From UBA3871 sp002392265 (GTDB taxonomy: Bacteria; Bacillota; Clostridia; Peptostreptococcales; Anaerovoracaceae), in contig CAMOGS010000048.1 of NCBI GenBank assembly GCA_946614255.1, positions 1 to 64,000 of the forward strand: a stretch of 64,000 nt of DNA. Direction: 5' to 3'. The notes beneath the pieces are model-generated. The model did no database searches and was not told the DNA's origin. It saw nothing but the letters and a program-made list of their open reading frames with translations. Positions 44,720 through 52,385 of the stretch are shown piece by piece (within the stretch, counting starts at the first letter, position 1; every line of letters begins with the position of its first letter). The position numbers and the translations under genes are program-made.

Positions 44720-46090
44720 TTAATTTGCCGCTTCTGTAATTCCTGCCGCCTTTGCGTTTGACAGGGTAACCTCCACGGTCTTTGAAGCATAGCCGTCCAT
44801 ACCGAGTTCATATACGGTAACTTCAACCTTTTCGCCGTGTTTGTAGTAAGCCAGCATGCTCTGAAGGGACGTCATATCCTCCACAGCATAGCCATCTACC
44901 GCCGAAATGATGTTGCCCTTTACGATGCCTGCCTTTTCAGCGCCGGCACCCTTTGCAACTTCACTGACATACACGCCTTTAGGCATGCCGTAAGCAGCCT
45001 GCGCATCGGCAGTTACCGTCTGCCCCGTTATTCCGAGGTAGCCTCTTTCCTGCGCCGGGACTTCTTCTCTCTGCGAGTGTTCAAGTATGCTTTCTATTAT
45101 CGGTGCCGCCTCGTCGATTGGGATGGCATAGCCGACAGCTTCCGCTTCAACGGCTTCAACCTTTCCCGAATTGATGCCTATCAGCTGGCCGTTCATGTTG
45201 AGCAGTGCGCCGCCGGAGTTGCCCGGGTTGATGGCTGCATCTGTCTGAAGGTACTTGCCCGTAACTGTTGTGCCGTCGGTACCCGAAAGCGTGCGGGTCC
45301 TTGGCAGTGTGCTTATATAGCCTACGGTGACGGACTGGCCGTATCCGAGGGCGTTGCCGATTGCAACAACCTGCTGGCCGAGCACAATATCCGATGACTC
45401 GCCGAGCGTTGCAACCTTTATGTTTTCAAGAGTGTCTTTCTTTACGTCGCTGATGTTTACAGCGATTACGGCCACATCGCGCGAGGAATCATAGCCCTTT
45501 ATAACTGCAGGTGCCGGGACTGCTTCGCCCATGTCTGCCTGAGTTCCGTCATAGTCAAAGACTACAGTCAGCTGATTGCTGCCCGAAACGACGTGGTAAT
45601 TTGTAACGATATAAATCTGCTCGTCGCTCTGGCCGATGATTACGCCCGAGCCGCTTGACTCACTTTCCTGCTGGAAGGTTCCGAAAAATGTGCGAAGCTC
45701 CGTTACCCCTTTGTTTGTAATTGCAACTACCGACGGCATCGCGTTTTTAACAACATCCGCAACGCTCGCCTCGCCGCCGCTGCCACCGCCGGAAACCGGT
45801 GTGACAGTGCTGATTGCAAGGTTGTCATCGCCGTAGTGCTGCTTTACGTAGTGGCTTGAAACGGAAAATGCTGCGCCGGATATGCCTCCGAAGAGCAGCG
45901 CTGCAACGAGCAGTACTGCTATTTTACGTGCAAGCGTCCCCTCCCTGAAGGTATGCTTTACCTTTTTGGGCATCTCTGCTGCCATGTCTCCGATTTCGCT
46001 TTTTGGCATTTCGCCCGAGTAGGTTGACTGAAAGCCTCCGTACTGCGGCCCCTGATCGGTACTCTGATAATTTTGGTTTTCGTTATCCAT
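44720..46090 (-). CDS. htrA: HtrA/DegP-type S1C serine protease, membrane-anchored, with PDZ domain
   Basis: 456 aa. A Gly/Gln-rich cytoplasmic N-terminus (1-50) and one transmembrane segment (about 54-76) place the protease outside the membrane. The catalytic triad is His166 (TNYHVV), Asp205 (SRDVAV) and Ser292 (NPGNSGGALL). A PDZ domain covers about 345-435 (GAEKAGIVKGNIISAVDGYAVEDM). HtrA degrades misfolded exported proteins. AAGGGGG lies 8 nt before ATG. It is divergent from the MerR-type regulator and next to exported-protein-rich regions. Confidence 0.94.
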   Translation of the reverse strand: MDNENQNYQSTDQGPQYGGFQSTYSGEMPKSEIGDMAAEMPKKVKHTFREGTLARKIAVLLVAALLFGGISGAAFSVSSHYVKQHYGDDNLAISTVTPVSGGGSGGEASVADVVKNAMPSVVAITNKGVTELRTFFGTFQQESESSGSGVIIGQSDEQIYIVTNYHVVSGSNQLTVVFDYDGTQADMGEAVPAPAVIKGYDSSRDVAVIAVNISDVKKDTLENIKVATLGESSDIVLGQQVVAIGNALGYGQSVTVGYISTLPRTRTLSGTDGTTVTGKYLQTDAAINPGNSGGALLNMNGQLIGINSGKVEAVEAEAVGYAIPIDEAAPIIESILEHSQREEVPAQERGYLGITGQTVTADAQAAYGMPKGVYVSEVAKGAGAEKAGIVKGNIISAVDGYAVEDMTSLQSMLAYYKHGEKVEVTVYELGMDGYASKTVEVTLSNAKAAGITEAAN

Positions 46091-46117
46091 TTTTAATTCC
46101 CCCTTAGTTTAAATTAG

Positions 46118-46136
46118 TTTGGATATATTATCCAAA
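46118..46136. promoter_or_regulatory. Inverted repeat TTTGGATA-TAT-TATCCAAA ahead of htrA
   Basis: Perfect 8-bp arms with a 3-nt centre, 28 bp upstream of the htrA start. It is placed like an operator or leader hairpin; no assigned factor. Confidence 0.55.
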
Positions 46137-46147
46137 ATTTTTCTTTT

Positions 46148-46187
46148 AATACTCTAATATTAATACCCTAATATTATAATACTAATT
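46148..46187. repeat. 14-bp direct repeats in the htrA/regulator intergenic region
   Basis: AATACTCTAATATT (46148-46161) and AATACCCTAATATT (46162-46175) lie head to tail, followed by a poorer ATAATACTAATTCG. The iteration lies between the divergent genes and could be a factor-binding array. Confidence 0.55.
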
Positions 46188-46230
46188 CGTTTGTTTTGGT
46201 GTAATTAATGTGTCTTTTATGTGAAAAGTA

Positions 46231-46239
46231 TGCTAAAAT
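46231..46239 (+). promoter_or_regulatory. Extended -10 promoter of the MerR/XRE/cupin regulator
   Basis: TGCTAAAAT, an extended -10 element (TGn plus TAAAAT), 55 bp before the start. No good -35 box at 17 bp. Confidence 0.45.
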
Positions 46240-46293
46240 ATTTTTCGAAATCGGAAACAGCAGCAGTCAGAACCTGAAAATGGGGTAAGCATT

Positions 46294-47070
46294 ATGAAAA
46301 ATATGGATTATATCCGTTTCAATATTAAAGAAGCAGCCGATGCTGTCGGTGTCGTTCCCGCTACCATCAGGAACTGGGAGCGGGCAGGTCTGTTTACATC
46401 CAAACGCTCCGGAAACAACTATCGCTATTTTGATTCGGATGATATAGAGCTTTTGCGGAAAATCGTTTCCTACTCTTCCGAGGGTATGAGCATTTCCTTC
46501 ATAAAAAAGCTCGTGTCCGAGAAAAGGCGCGGCGGCGCGGGTGATTACAGCAGCAAGCTTCACAACCTCAGAGTCAGCAGAGGTCTGACGCTGACTGAGG
46601 TAAGCAGAGAAATTGGGATTTCGCCGTCTTACTTAAGCCGCATGGAGCAGGGGAAATGCAACATCACGCGGGATGCGCTGCAAAAGCTCACTGCATTCTA
46701 CGGCGAGGAAGCGTCAGAGCTTGTGGCCACTGCTGCGGCGCTTGTGAAAAAGGGGCAGGGCCGGGTAGTTTCGGCGGAATCGGCGGGATGCGATTATCGC
46801 TTGCTTGACGGTGCTGAAAGTCCCTACTTCAAAGTGGCGGAGGTGTATGTAAAGCCGGGCGGCGGCACGGCTGAAGGCTTGCAGCATCAAAAGTCGGGCA
46901 ACGATGTGGTCTTTGTGGTGAAGGGAGAAGTCCTCTTCACGCTTAATGACCTCTCCGAGTATCGCGTAAAAAAGGGCGATTCAATTTCGTTCCGGGCCGC
47001 AGAGCTGGAACGCTGGGTTAATCCGGCGAAAACCGAAGCACAGATTATTTGGATTCACAGCAATTTGTAA
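46294..47070 (+). CDS. Transcriptional regulator with MerR-type and XRE-type DNA-binding domains plus cupin
   Basis: 258 aa. Residues 8-75 are a MerR-type winged helix (FNIKEAADAVGVVPATIRNWERAGLF, NNYRYFDSDDIELL). Residues 87-145 are an XRE/Cro helix-turn-helix (LHNLRVSRGLTLTEVSREIGISPSYLSRMEQGKCNIT). Residues 180-258 are a cupin barrel with VYVKPGGGTAEGLQHQKSGNDVVFVVKGEV. XRE-cupin regulators sense small molecules through the cupin; an added MerR-type domain gives two different DNA readers in one chain. It is the only plus-strand gene in this part and is divergent from htrA, a likely target along with itself. Confidence 0.88.
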   Translation: MKNMDYIRFNIKEAADAVGVVPATIRNWERAGLFTSKRSGNNYRYFDSDDIELLRKIVSYSSEGMSISFIKKLVSEKRRGGAGDYSSKLHNLRVSRGLTLTEVSREIGISPSYLSRMEQGKCNITRDALQKLTAFYGEEASELVATAAALVKKGQGRVVSAESAGCDYRLLDGAESPYFKVAEVYVKPGGGTAEGLQHQKSGNDVVFVVKGEVLFTLNDLSEYRVKKGDSISFRAAELERWVNPAKTEAQIIWIHSNL

Positions 47071-47076
47071 TTTTTT

Positions 47077-47109
47077 AGTCCCTGCAGACGCAGGGGCTTT
47101 TGTTTTTTT
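47077..47109 (+). terminator. Terminator of the MerR/XRE/cupin gene
   Basis: Stem AGTCCCTGC / GCAGGGGCT with an AGAC loop, then TTTTGTTTTTTT, 7 bp past the stop codon. Confidence 0.9.
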
Positions 47110-47130
47110 GAGGTGGTTTTTGGGGGAGTC

Positions 47131-47168
47131 TAAAAAGAAAATGACGCCGAATATTGCTATCCGGCGTC
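47131..47168 (-). terminator. Terminator of the aminotransferase gene
   Basis: 7-bp stem GACGCCG / CGGCGTC (47143-47149, 47162-47168), followed on the minus strand by ATTTTCTTTTTAG; 55 bp past the stop. Confidence 0.75.
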
Positions 47169-47223
47169 GGTGTAAGATATCTAAGTTTTATTAACGCTTT
47201 CCCAATCGGATTTTAATCCGGTA

Positions 47224-48429
47224 TTACTTTAAGAACGTCTTAAGTGTGTCTGCACAAGCCTTTACACCCTTGCGGAGTGTATCATCATCTACGAATGAGA
47301 AGTTGAAACGAGCTGTGTTAACCTTTGCTGTTTCTTCTGATGCATAGAATGGAGCGCCAGGAACGTATGCTACGCCGTTCTTGATGCATTCCTTGAGAGC
47401 TTCGCCGGCATCAATGCCTTCAGGAAGCTGGAGCCACAGGAAGAGGCCGCCTTCAGGAACAACCCAGGATACACCTTCAGGCATCTCTTTCTTGAGTGCG
47501 TCGAGCATAACTGCTCTTCTGTGTCCGTAGATTTCCATAACTTCCTTGATGTGTGCATCGAGGTCGAAGAGTTCGAGATACTTGTTGCAAACGTGCTGTG
47601 CGAAAGTACCTGACTGGAGGTCAGTAGCCTGCTTTGCAACTGCGATCTTTGTGATGATTTCCTTCTTTCCTGTCATCCAGCCAAGACGGAATCCAGGAGC
47701 GAGAACCTTGGAGAATGTGCACATGTACACAACCTTGTCCATAGTATCGAGAGTCTTGATGGAAGGAACCATTTCGCCTGTGTATCTGAGTTCGCCGTAA
47801 GGGTTATCTTCGAGAACTACGATAGGATACTTGTTAACTACTTCGATGAGGCCCTTTCTTCTCTCGTATGTCATAGTCTTTCCTGTAGGGTTCTGGAAAT
47901 CAGGAATTACATAGAGAAGCTTTGCATTAGGATACTTTTTGAGCATCTTTTCGAGTTCCTCAGGGATGATACCGTCTTCATCTGTAGGAACGCCGATAAC
48001 TGTTGCCTGGTAAGCCTTGAAAGCATTGATAGCTGCGAGGTAAGTAGGCTCTTCTACGAATACTACATCGCCCTTGTTGAGGAAGATCTTTCCTGCGAGG
48101 TCGAGACCCTGCTGGGAACCGTTAACCAGAATGATGTTGTCCATAGTCTGGCCCTTGATTCCGTTGTGCTCAGCCATTCTCTTTAAGAGCTTTTCTCTGA
48201 GGCCCGGATGTCCTTCTGTGGAGCAATACTGGAGTGCCTGTGGACCCTCTTCCTTCATTACGATGTCGATTGCCTTTTTGATGTCCTCGAGTGGGAACGA
48301 TTCAGGTGAAGGCAGACCACCGGCGAATGAAATAATGTTTCCGCCTGCAGCAAGCTTTAAGATTTCTCTGATCGCGGACGCATTTAAGTTGTCCATACGC
48401 TCAGCATAATTTGGGAAATTGCTGTTCAT
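47224..48429 (-). CDS. PLP-dependent aminotransferase, class I/II (LysN / 2-aminoadipate type)
   Basis: 401 aa, fold-type I aminotransferase. Signatures are ISFAGGLPSPESFPLEDI at the N-terminus, QYCSTEGHPGLREKL, NGSQQGLDLAGKIFLNKGD, PDFQNPTGKTM, and the Schiff-base lysine in TFSKVLAPGFRLGW. These match the subgroup of MocR-like stand-alone aminotransferases (2-aminoadipate or aromatic/branched-chain substrates). The actual substrate cannot be told from sequence. It is transcribed alone, between its own promoter and terminator. Codon use is strongly biased to preferred codons, suggesting high expression (impression). Confidence 0.9.
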   Translation of the reverse strand: MNSNFPNYAERMDNLNASAIREILKLAAGGNIISFAGGLPSPESFPLEDIKKAIDIVMKEEGPQALQYCSTEGHPGLREKLLKRMAEHNGIKGQTMDNIILVNGSQQGLDLAGKIFLNKGDVVFVEEPTYLAAINAFKAYQATVIGVPTDEDGIIPEELEKMLKKYPNAKLLYVIPDFQNPTGKTMTYERRKGLIEVVNKYPIVVLEDNPYGELRYTGEMVPSIKTLDTMDKVVYMCTFSKVLAPGFRLGWMTGKKEIITKIAVAKQATDLQSGTFAQHVCNKYLELFDLDAHIKEVMEIYGHRRAVMLDALKKEMPEGVSWVVPEGGLFLWLQLPEGIDAGEALKECIKNGVAYVPGAPFYASEETAKVNTARFNFSFVDDDTLRKGVKACADTLKTFLK

Positions 48430-48450
48430 AAGATATACTCTCCTTTTTTT

Positions 48451-48464
48451 ACAAAATATTTTGT
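48451..48464. promoter_or_regulatory. Palindrome ACAAAATATTTTGT in the aminotransferase leader
   Basis: Perfect 14-bp palindrome between the -10 box and the ribosome-binding site, at about +8 to +21. This is the typical place for a repressor operator. Confidence 0.6.
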
Positions 48465-48470
48465 TCTTTT

Positions 48471-48499
48471 ATTATATCATCGAAACAATTTTTGTGCAA
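48471..48499 (-). promoter_or_regulatory. Sigma-A promoter of the aminotransferase gene
   Basis: TTGCAC (48494-48499), 17 bp, TATAAT (48471-48476) on the minus strand, 42 bp ahead of the start codon. Confidence 0.8.
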
Positions 48500-48563
48500 T
48501 ATTATTCTGTTAATTCTTTGACACACTGAAATATATTTTGTATTAATTTGCTTTTGGTTTGTT

Positions 48564-49040
48564 TTAAAGCTCCAGCTTCAGGAATATTGCGTAATCGAGA
48601 GGATTATCATTGTATTTTTCAGTGGGTTTAAATCCGATTTTCTCGTAGAGTTCGAGCGCATCCGTTAAATTCGGAAGAGTATCAAGAAGCATTGTTTTAT
48701 ATCCCTTTGCTCTCGCATCCGTTATTATTCTGTCCATCATACTGCGGCCTATGCCAAGACCCCTGTATTCGTCATACAGGAAAACCCGTTTTACCTCGCA
48801 GGTCGTTTCATCGAGCTTTTTAAATGCGATGCAGCCGACATCTTTACCATCTACATTAACAATGTAGATGCCGCCTTCACCGTATTTTTCGTGCAAATGC
48901 TCGGTCTCGTCGTCAAAGCTTTGCATGATCAGAAACTTTCTGAGCTGCGGGTCTTTTTCCATTAGGAACTTATGATAGTCTTCAAAGAAAGGCAGGAGCC
49001 TTTCCGGTAATTCCAGAGCATTTATAATTTCCGGTTTCAT
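48564..49040 (-). CDS. GNAT-family N-acetyltransferase
   Basis: 158 aa. The acetyl-CoA-binding motif A is VFLYDEYRGLGIGRSMMDRII (about 100-120), and the end ALELYEKIGFKPTEKYNDNP is the usual GNAT C-terminal pattern. The substrate is not predictable. It follows the nitrilase across REP-like cluster 6 and may be co-transcribed with it. Confidence 0.88.
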   Translation of the reverse strand: MKPEIINALELPERLLPFFEDYHKFLMEKDPQLRKFLIMQSFDDETEHLHEKYGEGGIYIVNVDGKDVGCIAFKKLDETTCEVKRVFLYDEYRGLGIGRSMMDRIITDARAKGYKTMLLDTLPNLTDALELYEKIGFKPTEKYNDNPLDYAIFLKLEL

Positions 49041-49060
49041 TTTCCTTACCTCACATTCTA

Positions 49061-49163
49061 AAGGCTAATCTGGGGACAGGCACCAAATTCGCCTTTTTTC
49101 CAATTTGGTGCCTGTCCCCAAATTCGCCTTTTTTCCAATTTGGTGCCTGTCCCCAAATTAGCG
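49061..49163. repeat. REP-like repeat cluster 6 (nitrilase-GNAT gap)
   Basis: Three cores (GGGGACAGGCACC once, GGTGCCTGTCCCC twice) with TTCGCCTTTTTTCC spacers. The TAA stop of the nitrilase gene (49158-49160) is part of the repeat. Confidence 0.88.
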
Positions 49164-50084
49164 GTCGTCGATGGTGAGCTTTAGTGCGTCGGGACGGGCG
49201 TAGTGGCCGCAGACATCGTGTTCCATTCGGCTTGCAGGAACCTTTTCCATATCAAGCTCGGCAAAGATGATGCCTTCCTTGTCCCATATCGTTTCGCCCA
49301 CAACATGGCCAAACGGATCGATAATATTGCTGCCGCCTCGGCAGACGATGTCCGGAAGCTTTGCAATTTCCGCCTTTGAAGGCTCGCTTAAGCCTTGCGG
49401 ATACATGTCTTTTGTGAAGAACATATCACAGTTGATGAAGTAGCAGTGGCCTTCGATTGCGATGTGGCGAACAGTGTCCTGCCACTCGGCGTTGTCGTTG
49501 GTATTTGCGGAAATATAGAGGCTTATGCCCTTCTGATACAGCGCTACTCGCGCCAGCGGCATATAGCTTTCCCAGCAGATTAGACAGCCCATTGGCCCCC
49601 AAGGAGTGTCCATAACCGGAAAATAGTCTCTGTCGGCATCGCCGAATACCACGCGCTCGCTGCCGGTCGGCTTCAGCTTGCGGTGGTTCATCTTTTCGCC
49701 CTCCGGCGAAATCATCATATTTGAATTGTATAGTGTGGCTGTGACCGGATCGACTTCAGAATATCCGATGCTGACGTAGACCTTGTTATCCTTTGCCGCT
49801 TTAACGATTTCAGCCATTTCGGGCCCGTCAGCCAGTATGGAATTGTCATAATAAAGCTTCCAGTCCTTGCGGCCGTCAGATGTGCGCGCGCCTACCGTAA
49901 AACCAAATGTCATTCCGTACGGATAGCACGGTATGAAAAGCTCCGGAAATACGATGAGCTCAGCTCCCTTTTCGGCGCATTCATTTATCAGCTTTATCGT
50001 CTTTTTTACGCAGGCATCCTTGTCGAACATGACCGGTGCGCCCTGGATTACTGCGATTTTACAAGTACTTTTACGAATAATCAT
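49158..50084 (-). CDS. Nitrilase-type carbon-nitrogen hydrolase
   Basis: 308 aa. The catalytic triad is Glu48 (VFPELFIPCYPYG), Lys136 (HRKLKPTGSER) and Cys170 (CLICWESYMPLAR). The CWE(S/N)YMP form and ISANTNDNAEWQDTVRHIAIEGHCYFINC are typical of true nitrilases, which hydrolyse nitriles to acids and ammonia, rather than of omega-amidases. The substrate is unknown. AGGTG lies 4-5 nt before the ATG. The GNAT gene follows. Confidence 0.9.
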   Translation of the reverse strand: MIIRKSTCKIAVIQGAPVMFDKDACVKKTIKLINECAEKGAELIVFPELFIPCYPYGMTFGFTVGARTSDGRKDWKLYYDNSILADGPEMAEIVKAAKDNKVYVSIGYSEVDPVTATLYNSNMMISPEGEKMNHRKLKPTGSERVVFGDADRDYFPVMDTPWGPMGCLICWESYMPLARVALYQKGISLYISANTNDNAEWQDTVRHIAIEGHCYFINCDMFFTKDMYPQGLSEPSKAEIAKLPDIVCRGGSNIIDPFGHVVGETIWDKEGIIFAELDMEKVPASRMEHDVCGHYARPDALKLTIDDR

Positions 50085-50122
50085 ATTTCACCTCGTATAG
50101 TTTTTTATCCCTTTATTTTTGA

Positions 50123-50151
50123 ATTTTAACACAATGAGACTGACGGTGCAA
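50123..50151 (-). promoter_or_regulatory. Promoter of the nitrilase gene
   Basis: TTGCAC (50146-50151), 17 bp, TAAAAT (50123-50128) on the minus strand, just past the tsf terminator. Confidence 0.65.
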
Positions 50152-50183
50152 ATAAAAAAGCGAACCCGAAATCGGGTCCGCTT
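50149..50183 (-). terminator. Terminator of rpsB-tsf
   Basis: Stem AAGCG-A-ACCCGA / TCGGGT-C-CGCTT with one mismatch (50158-50183), followed on the minus strand by TTTTTTATTTG; 34 bp past the tsf stop. Confidence 0.88.
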
Positions 50184-50216
50184 GAACGCTTAATTTGTGC
50201 GTAATTTGTACGTATT

Positions 50217-51314
50217 TTAGTTTCCGCCCATCTGCTTTGCAACTTCCTCTGCAAAGTTCTCTTCCTTCTTTTCGATACCTTCGCCTACTTCGAAACGAAT
50301 TACCTGCGGAATGGAGAGGCCCTTGTCAACAGTTGCGATGTACTGGCCTACAGTCTGCTTTCCGTCTTCAGCTCTTACATAAGTCTGGTCGAGGAGGCAG
50401 ATGTCCTTGAGCTGCTTGGAAACACGGCCTTCAACAAGTCCTGTAAAGATCTTGTTGCCGGAGATGTTTGCCTTGTCAGCAACTGCGAGCTCTGCAAGCT
50501 TTGCCTTGCCTTCATCGGAGATGAAGTTAGGAAGATAGTTAAAGTTAAAGCCCTTGTCTGCTCTCTTTTCATTCAGAACTGCAGTGTCTTCTGCGCCCCA
50601 AACGCCTGCTACCGCCTTGTCGAGGAGCTCGTTTAAGATTGGCTTTGGAAGTGTGAACGGATCGTTTAATGCACTCTCAAGAGTGATGTTCTTGATGCTT
50701 GCGAGTTCTTCAGCGGAGATTTCATCTCTGGATACATACTGAGGATTCATTGCAGCAACCTGCATTGCAACGTTAGTGAGTGCTTCCTTGTTCGCATCGC
50801 TTGCTTCGCCCTTACCTACTACGATAACGCCGATTCTGCCGCCGCCGTGAATGTAAGAAGTAAGCACGTCGCCGGAAACCTTTGCGATTCTTCTGAGGGA
50901 CATGTTCTCACCGATCTTTGCAATCTTTGCTGTGAGAGTTTCGCCTACTGTAGAACCTTCATAAGGCATAGCCTTGAACTTTTCGATATCGTCGCTTTCA
51001 GCACTGAGTGCGAGCTTTGCGAGACCTTCTACGAAAGCTACGAACTCTTCGTTCTTTGCTGCGAAGTCTGTTTCAATGTTAACCTCTACTACAGCAGCAG
51101 TCTTTGCATCGTCAGAGAATGCGATTCTTACCAGACCCTCTGCAGCAGTTCTGCCTGCCTTCTTTGCAGCCTTTGCGAGACCCTTTTCCTTGAGGAATTC
51201 GATAGCCTTGTCCATATCGCCATCTACTTCAACCAGAGCCTTTTTGCAATCCATCATGCCTGCGCCTGTTCTTTCACGCAGTTCCTTTACCATACCGGCT
51301 GTTACGTTTGCCAT
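50217..51314 (-). CDS. tsf: Elongation factor Ts, with an internal insertion
   Basis: 365 aa. EF-Ts recycles EF-Tu from GDP to GTP. The N-terminal UBA-like domain (VKELRERTGAGMMDCKKALVE) and the core TDFAAKN motif are present, and the C-terminal EVGEGIEKKEENFAEEVAKQ is standard. Firmicutes EF-Ts usually has about 290-305 residues. Here about 65-75 extra residues lie near 208-285, between SRDEISAEE and GLVEGRVSKQLKDICLLDQ, in the coiled-coil region. The start is ATG 51312-51314, 7 nt after GGAGGG. It follows rpsB by 41 bp. Confidence 0.96.
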   Translation of the reverse strand: MANVTAGMVKELRERTGAGMMDCKKALVEVDGDMDKAIEFLKEKGLAKAAKKAGRTAAEGLVRIAFSDDAKTAAVVEVNIETDFAAKNEEFVAFVEGLAKLALSAESDDIEKFKAMPYEGSTVGETLTAKIAKIGENMSLRRIAKVSGDVLTSYIHGGGRIGVIVVGKGEASDANKEALTNVAMQVAAMNPQYVSRDEISAEELASIKNITLESALNDPFTLPKPILNELLDKAVAGVWGAEDTAVLNEKRADKGFNFNYLPNFISDEGKAKLAELAVADKANISGNKIFTGLVEGRVSKQLKDICLLDQTYVRAEDGKQTVGQYIATVDKGLSIPQVIRFEVGEGIEKKEENFAEEVAKQMGGN

Positions 51315-51355
51315 ATATATACCCTCCATAAATGCCAATCAATTCTTTGAATCGA

Positions 51356-52102
51356 TTAAGCCTCAGTTGTTTCTTCTACTGTTTCTGCTTCCTCAGCAGG
51401 AGTTCCTTCGTCAAAGCTTTCGCCCTGGTTAGCTTCGATAACAGCATCTGCCATGCGGCCTGCGATCAGCTTTACGGCTCTGATTGCGTCATCGTTTGCA
51501 GGAATTACATAGTCAACATCGTCAGGGTCGCAGTTTGTATCTACGATACCGATGATTGGAATGCCGAGGATGCGAGCTTCCTTAACAGCGATTCTTTCCT
51601 TCTTTGGGTCTACGATGAAGAGTGCGCCAGGCATTCCCTTCATGTCCTTGATACCGCCGAGATACTTTTCGAGCTTTTCAAGCTCCAGCTGAAGCTTTGT
51701 AACTTCCTTCTTTGACAGCTTGTCAAATGTGCCGTCTTCCTGCATAGTCTTGATCTCGTTGAGTCTCTTGATTCTGGTAGCGATAGTCTTGTGGTTTGTG
51801 AGCATACCGCCGAGCCATCTCTCGGATACGAAGAACTGTCCGCATCTCTTTGCTTCGTCTTCGATAGCAGCCTGAGCCTGCTTCTTTGTACCTACGAAGA
51901 GGATTGGGCGTCCTGTGGATGCTGCTTCCTTCATGAATTCGTAAGCTTCGTCAATCTTCTTTACAGTCTTCTGTAAGTCGATGATGTAGATTCCGTTTCT
52001 TTCTGTGAAGATGTAAGGAGCCATCTTTGGGTTCCATCTTCTGGTCTGGTGTCCAAAGTGAACACCTGCTTCGAGTAATTGCTTCATTGAAATTACTGCC
52101 AT
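51356..52102 (-). CDS. rpsB: 30S ribosomal protein S2
   Basis: 248 aa. Family blocks are LLEAGVHFGHQTRRWNPKM, FVGTKKQAQ, RWLGGMLTNHKTI and PIIGIVDTNCDPDDVDYVIPANDDAIRA. The tail is acidic. GGAGG lies 9 nt before ATG 52100-52102. It is the first gene of rpsB-tsf, with a long structured leader. Confidence 0.97.
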   Translation of the reverse strand: MAVISMKQLLEAGVHFGHQTRRWNPKMAPYIFTERNGIYIIDLQKTVKKIDEAYEFMKEAASTGRPILFVGTKKQAQAAIEDEAKRCGQFFVSERWLGGMLTNHKTIATRIKRLNEIKTMQEDGTFDKLSKKEVTKLQLELEKLEKYLGGIKDMKGMPGALFIVDPKKERIAVKEARILGIPIIGIVDTNCDPDDVDYVIPANDDAIRAVKLIAGRMADAVIEANQGESFDEGTPAEEAETVEETTEA

Positions 52103-52129
52103 TTTTTTAATACCTCCGGTTTTTTTCTT

Positions 52130-52192
52130 GCACCGCTTGCTTCCACCGAAAAAACCCTGTAGGGCACCGTTTTCGGGGCCGGCGCGGTGTGC
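52130..52192 (-). promoter_or_regulatory. Structured rpsB leader (nested stems)
   Basis: Three nested stems can form in the leader RNA: CACCGC/GCGGTG (52131-52136, 52184-52189), CCGAAAA/TTTTCGG (52146-52152, 52170-52176) and CCCT/AGGG (52155-52158, 52161-52164). The inner stem is followed by TTTTTT on the minus strand. The layout resembles ribosomal-protein autoregulatory leaders; binding of S2 is inferred. Confidence 0.5.
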
Positions 52193-52235
52193 AGAATAGA
52201 AATAAATTTATCATCGGCGCATAACGCCAACATCA

Positions 52236-52264
52236 ATGATACTACAAAAAGCTTGCGGTTGCAA
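52236..52264 (-). promoter_or_regulatory. rpsB promoter, overlapping the upstream terminator
   Basis: TTGCAA (52259-52264), 17 bp, TATCAT (52236-52241) on the minus strand. The -35 box and half the spacer lie within the terminator hairpin of the LytTR gene. Confidence 0.65.
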
Positions 52265-52271
52265 GCTTTTT
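52241..52271 (-). terminator. Terminator of the LytTR operon
   Basis: Perfect 11-bp stem AAAAAGCTTGC / GCAAGCTTTTT (52246-52256, 52261-52271) with a 4-nt loop; T-rich on both sides, so it could act in both directions. Confidence 0.85.
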
Positions 52272-52385
52272 TTGCTATATTCGTGATTCAAATTGCGTTT
52301 CAAATTGCGCTTCAATTTTGCCGCTTCAGTACCGGTCCATACACAACTTTTTAAGAAATAGGTAAATAATTGTTAGTCCTGCTTT

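Noticed and set aside
46267..46563. 98-codon minus-strand frame opposite the MerR/XRE/cupin regulator
   Set aside because: Antisense to conserved helix-turn-helix coding sequence, with no ribosome site.
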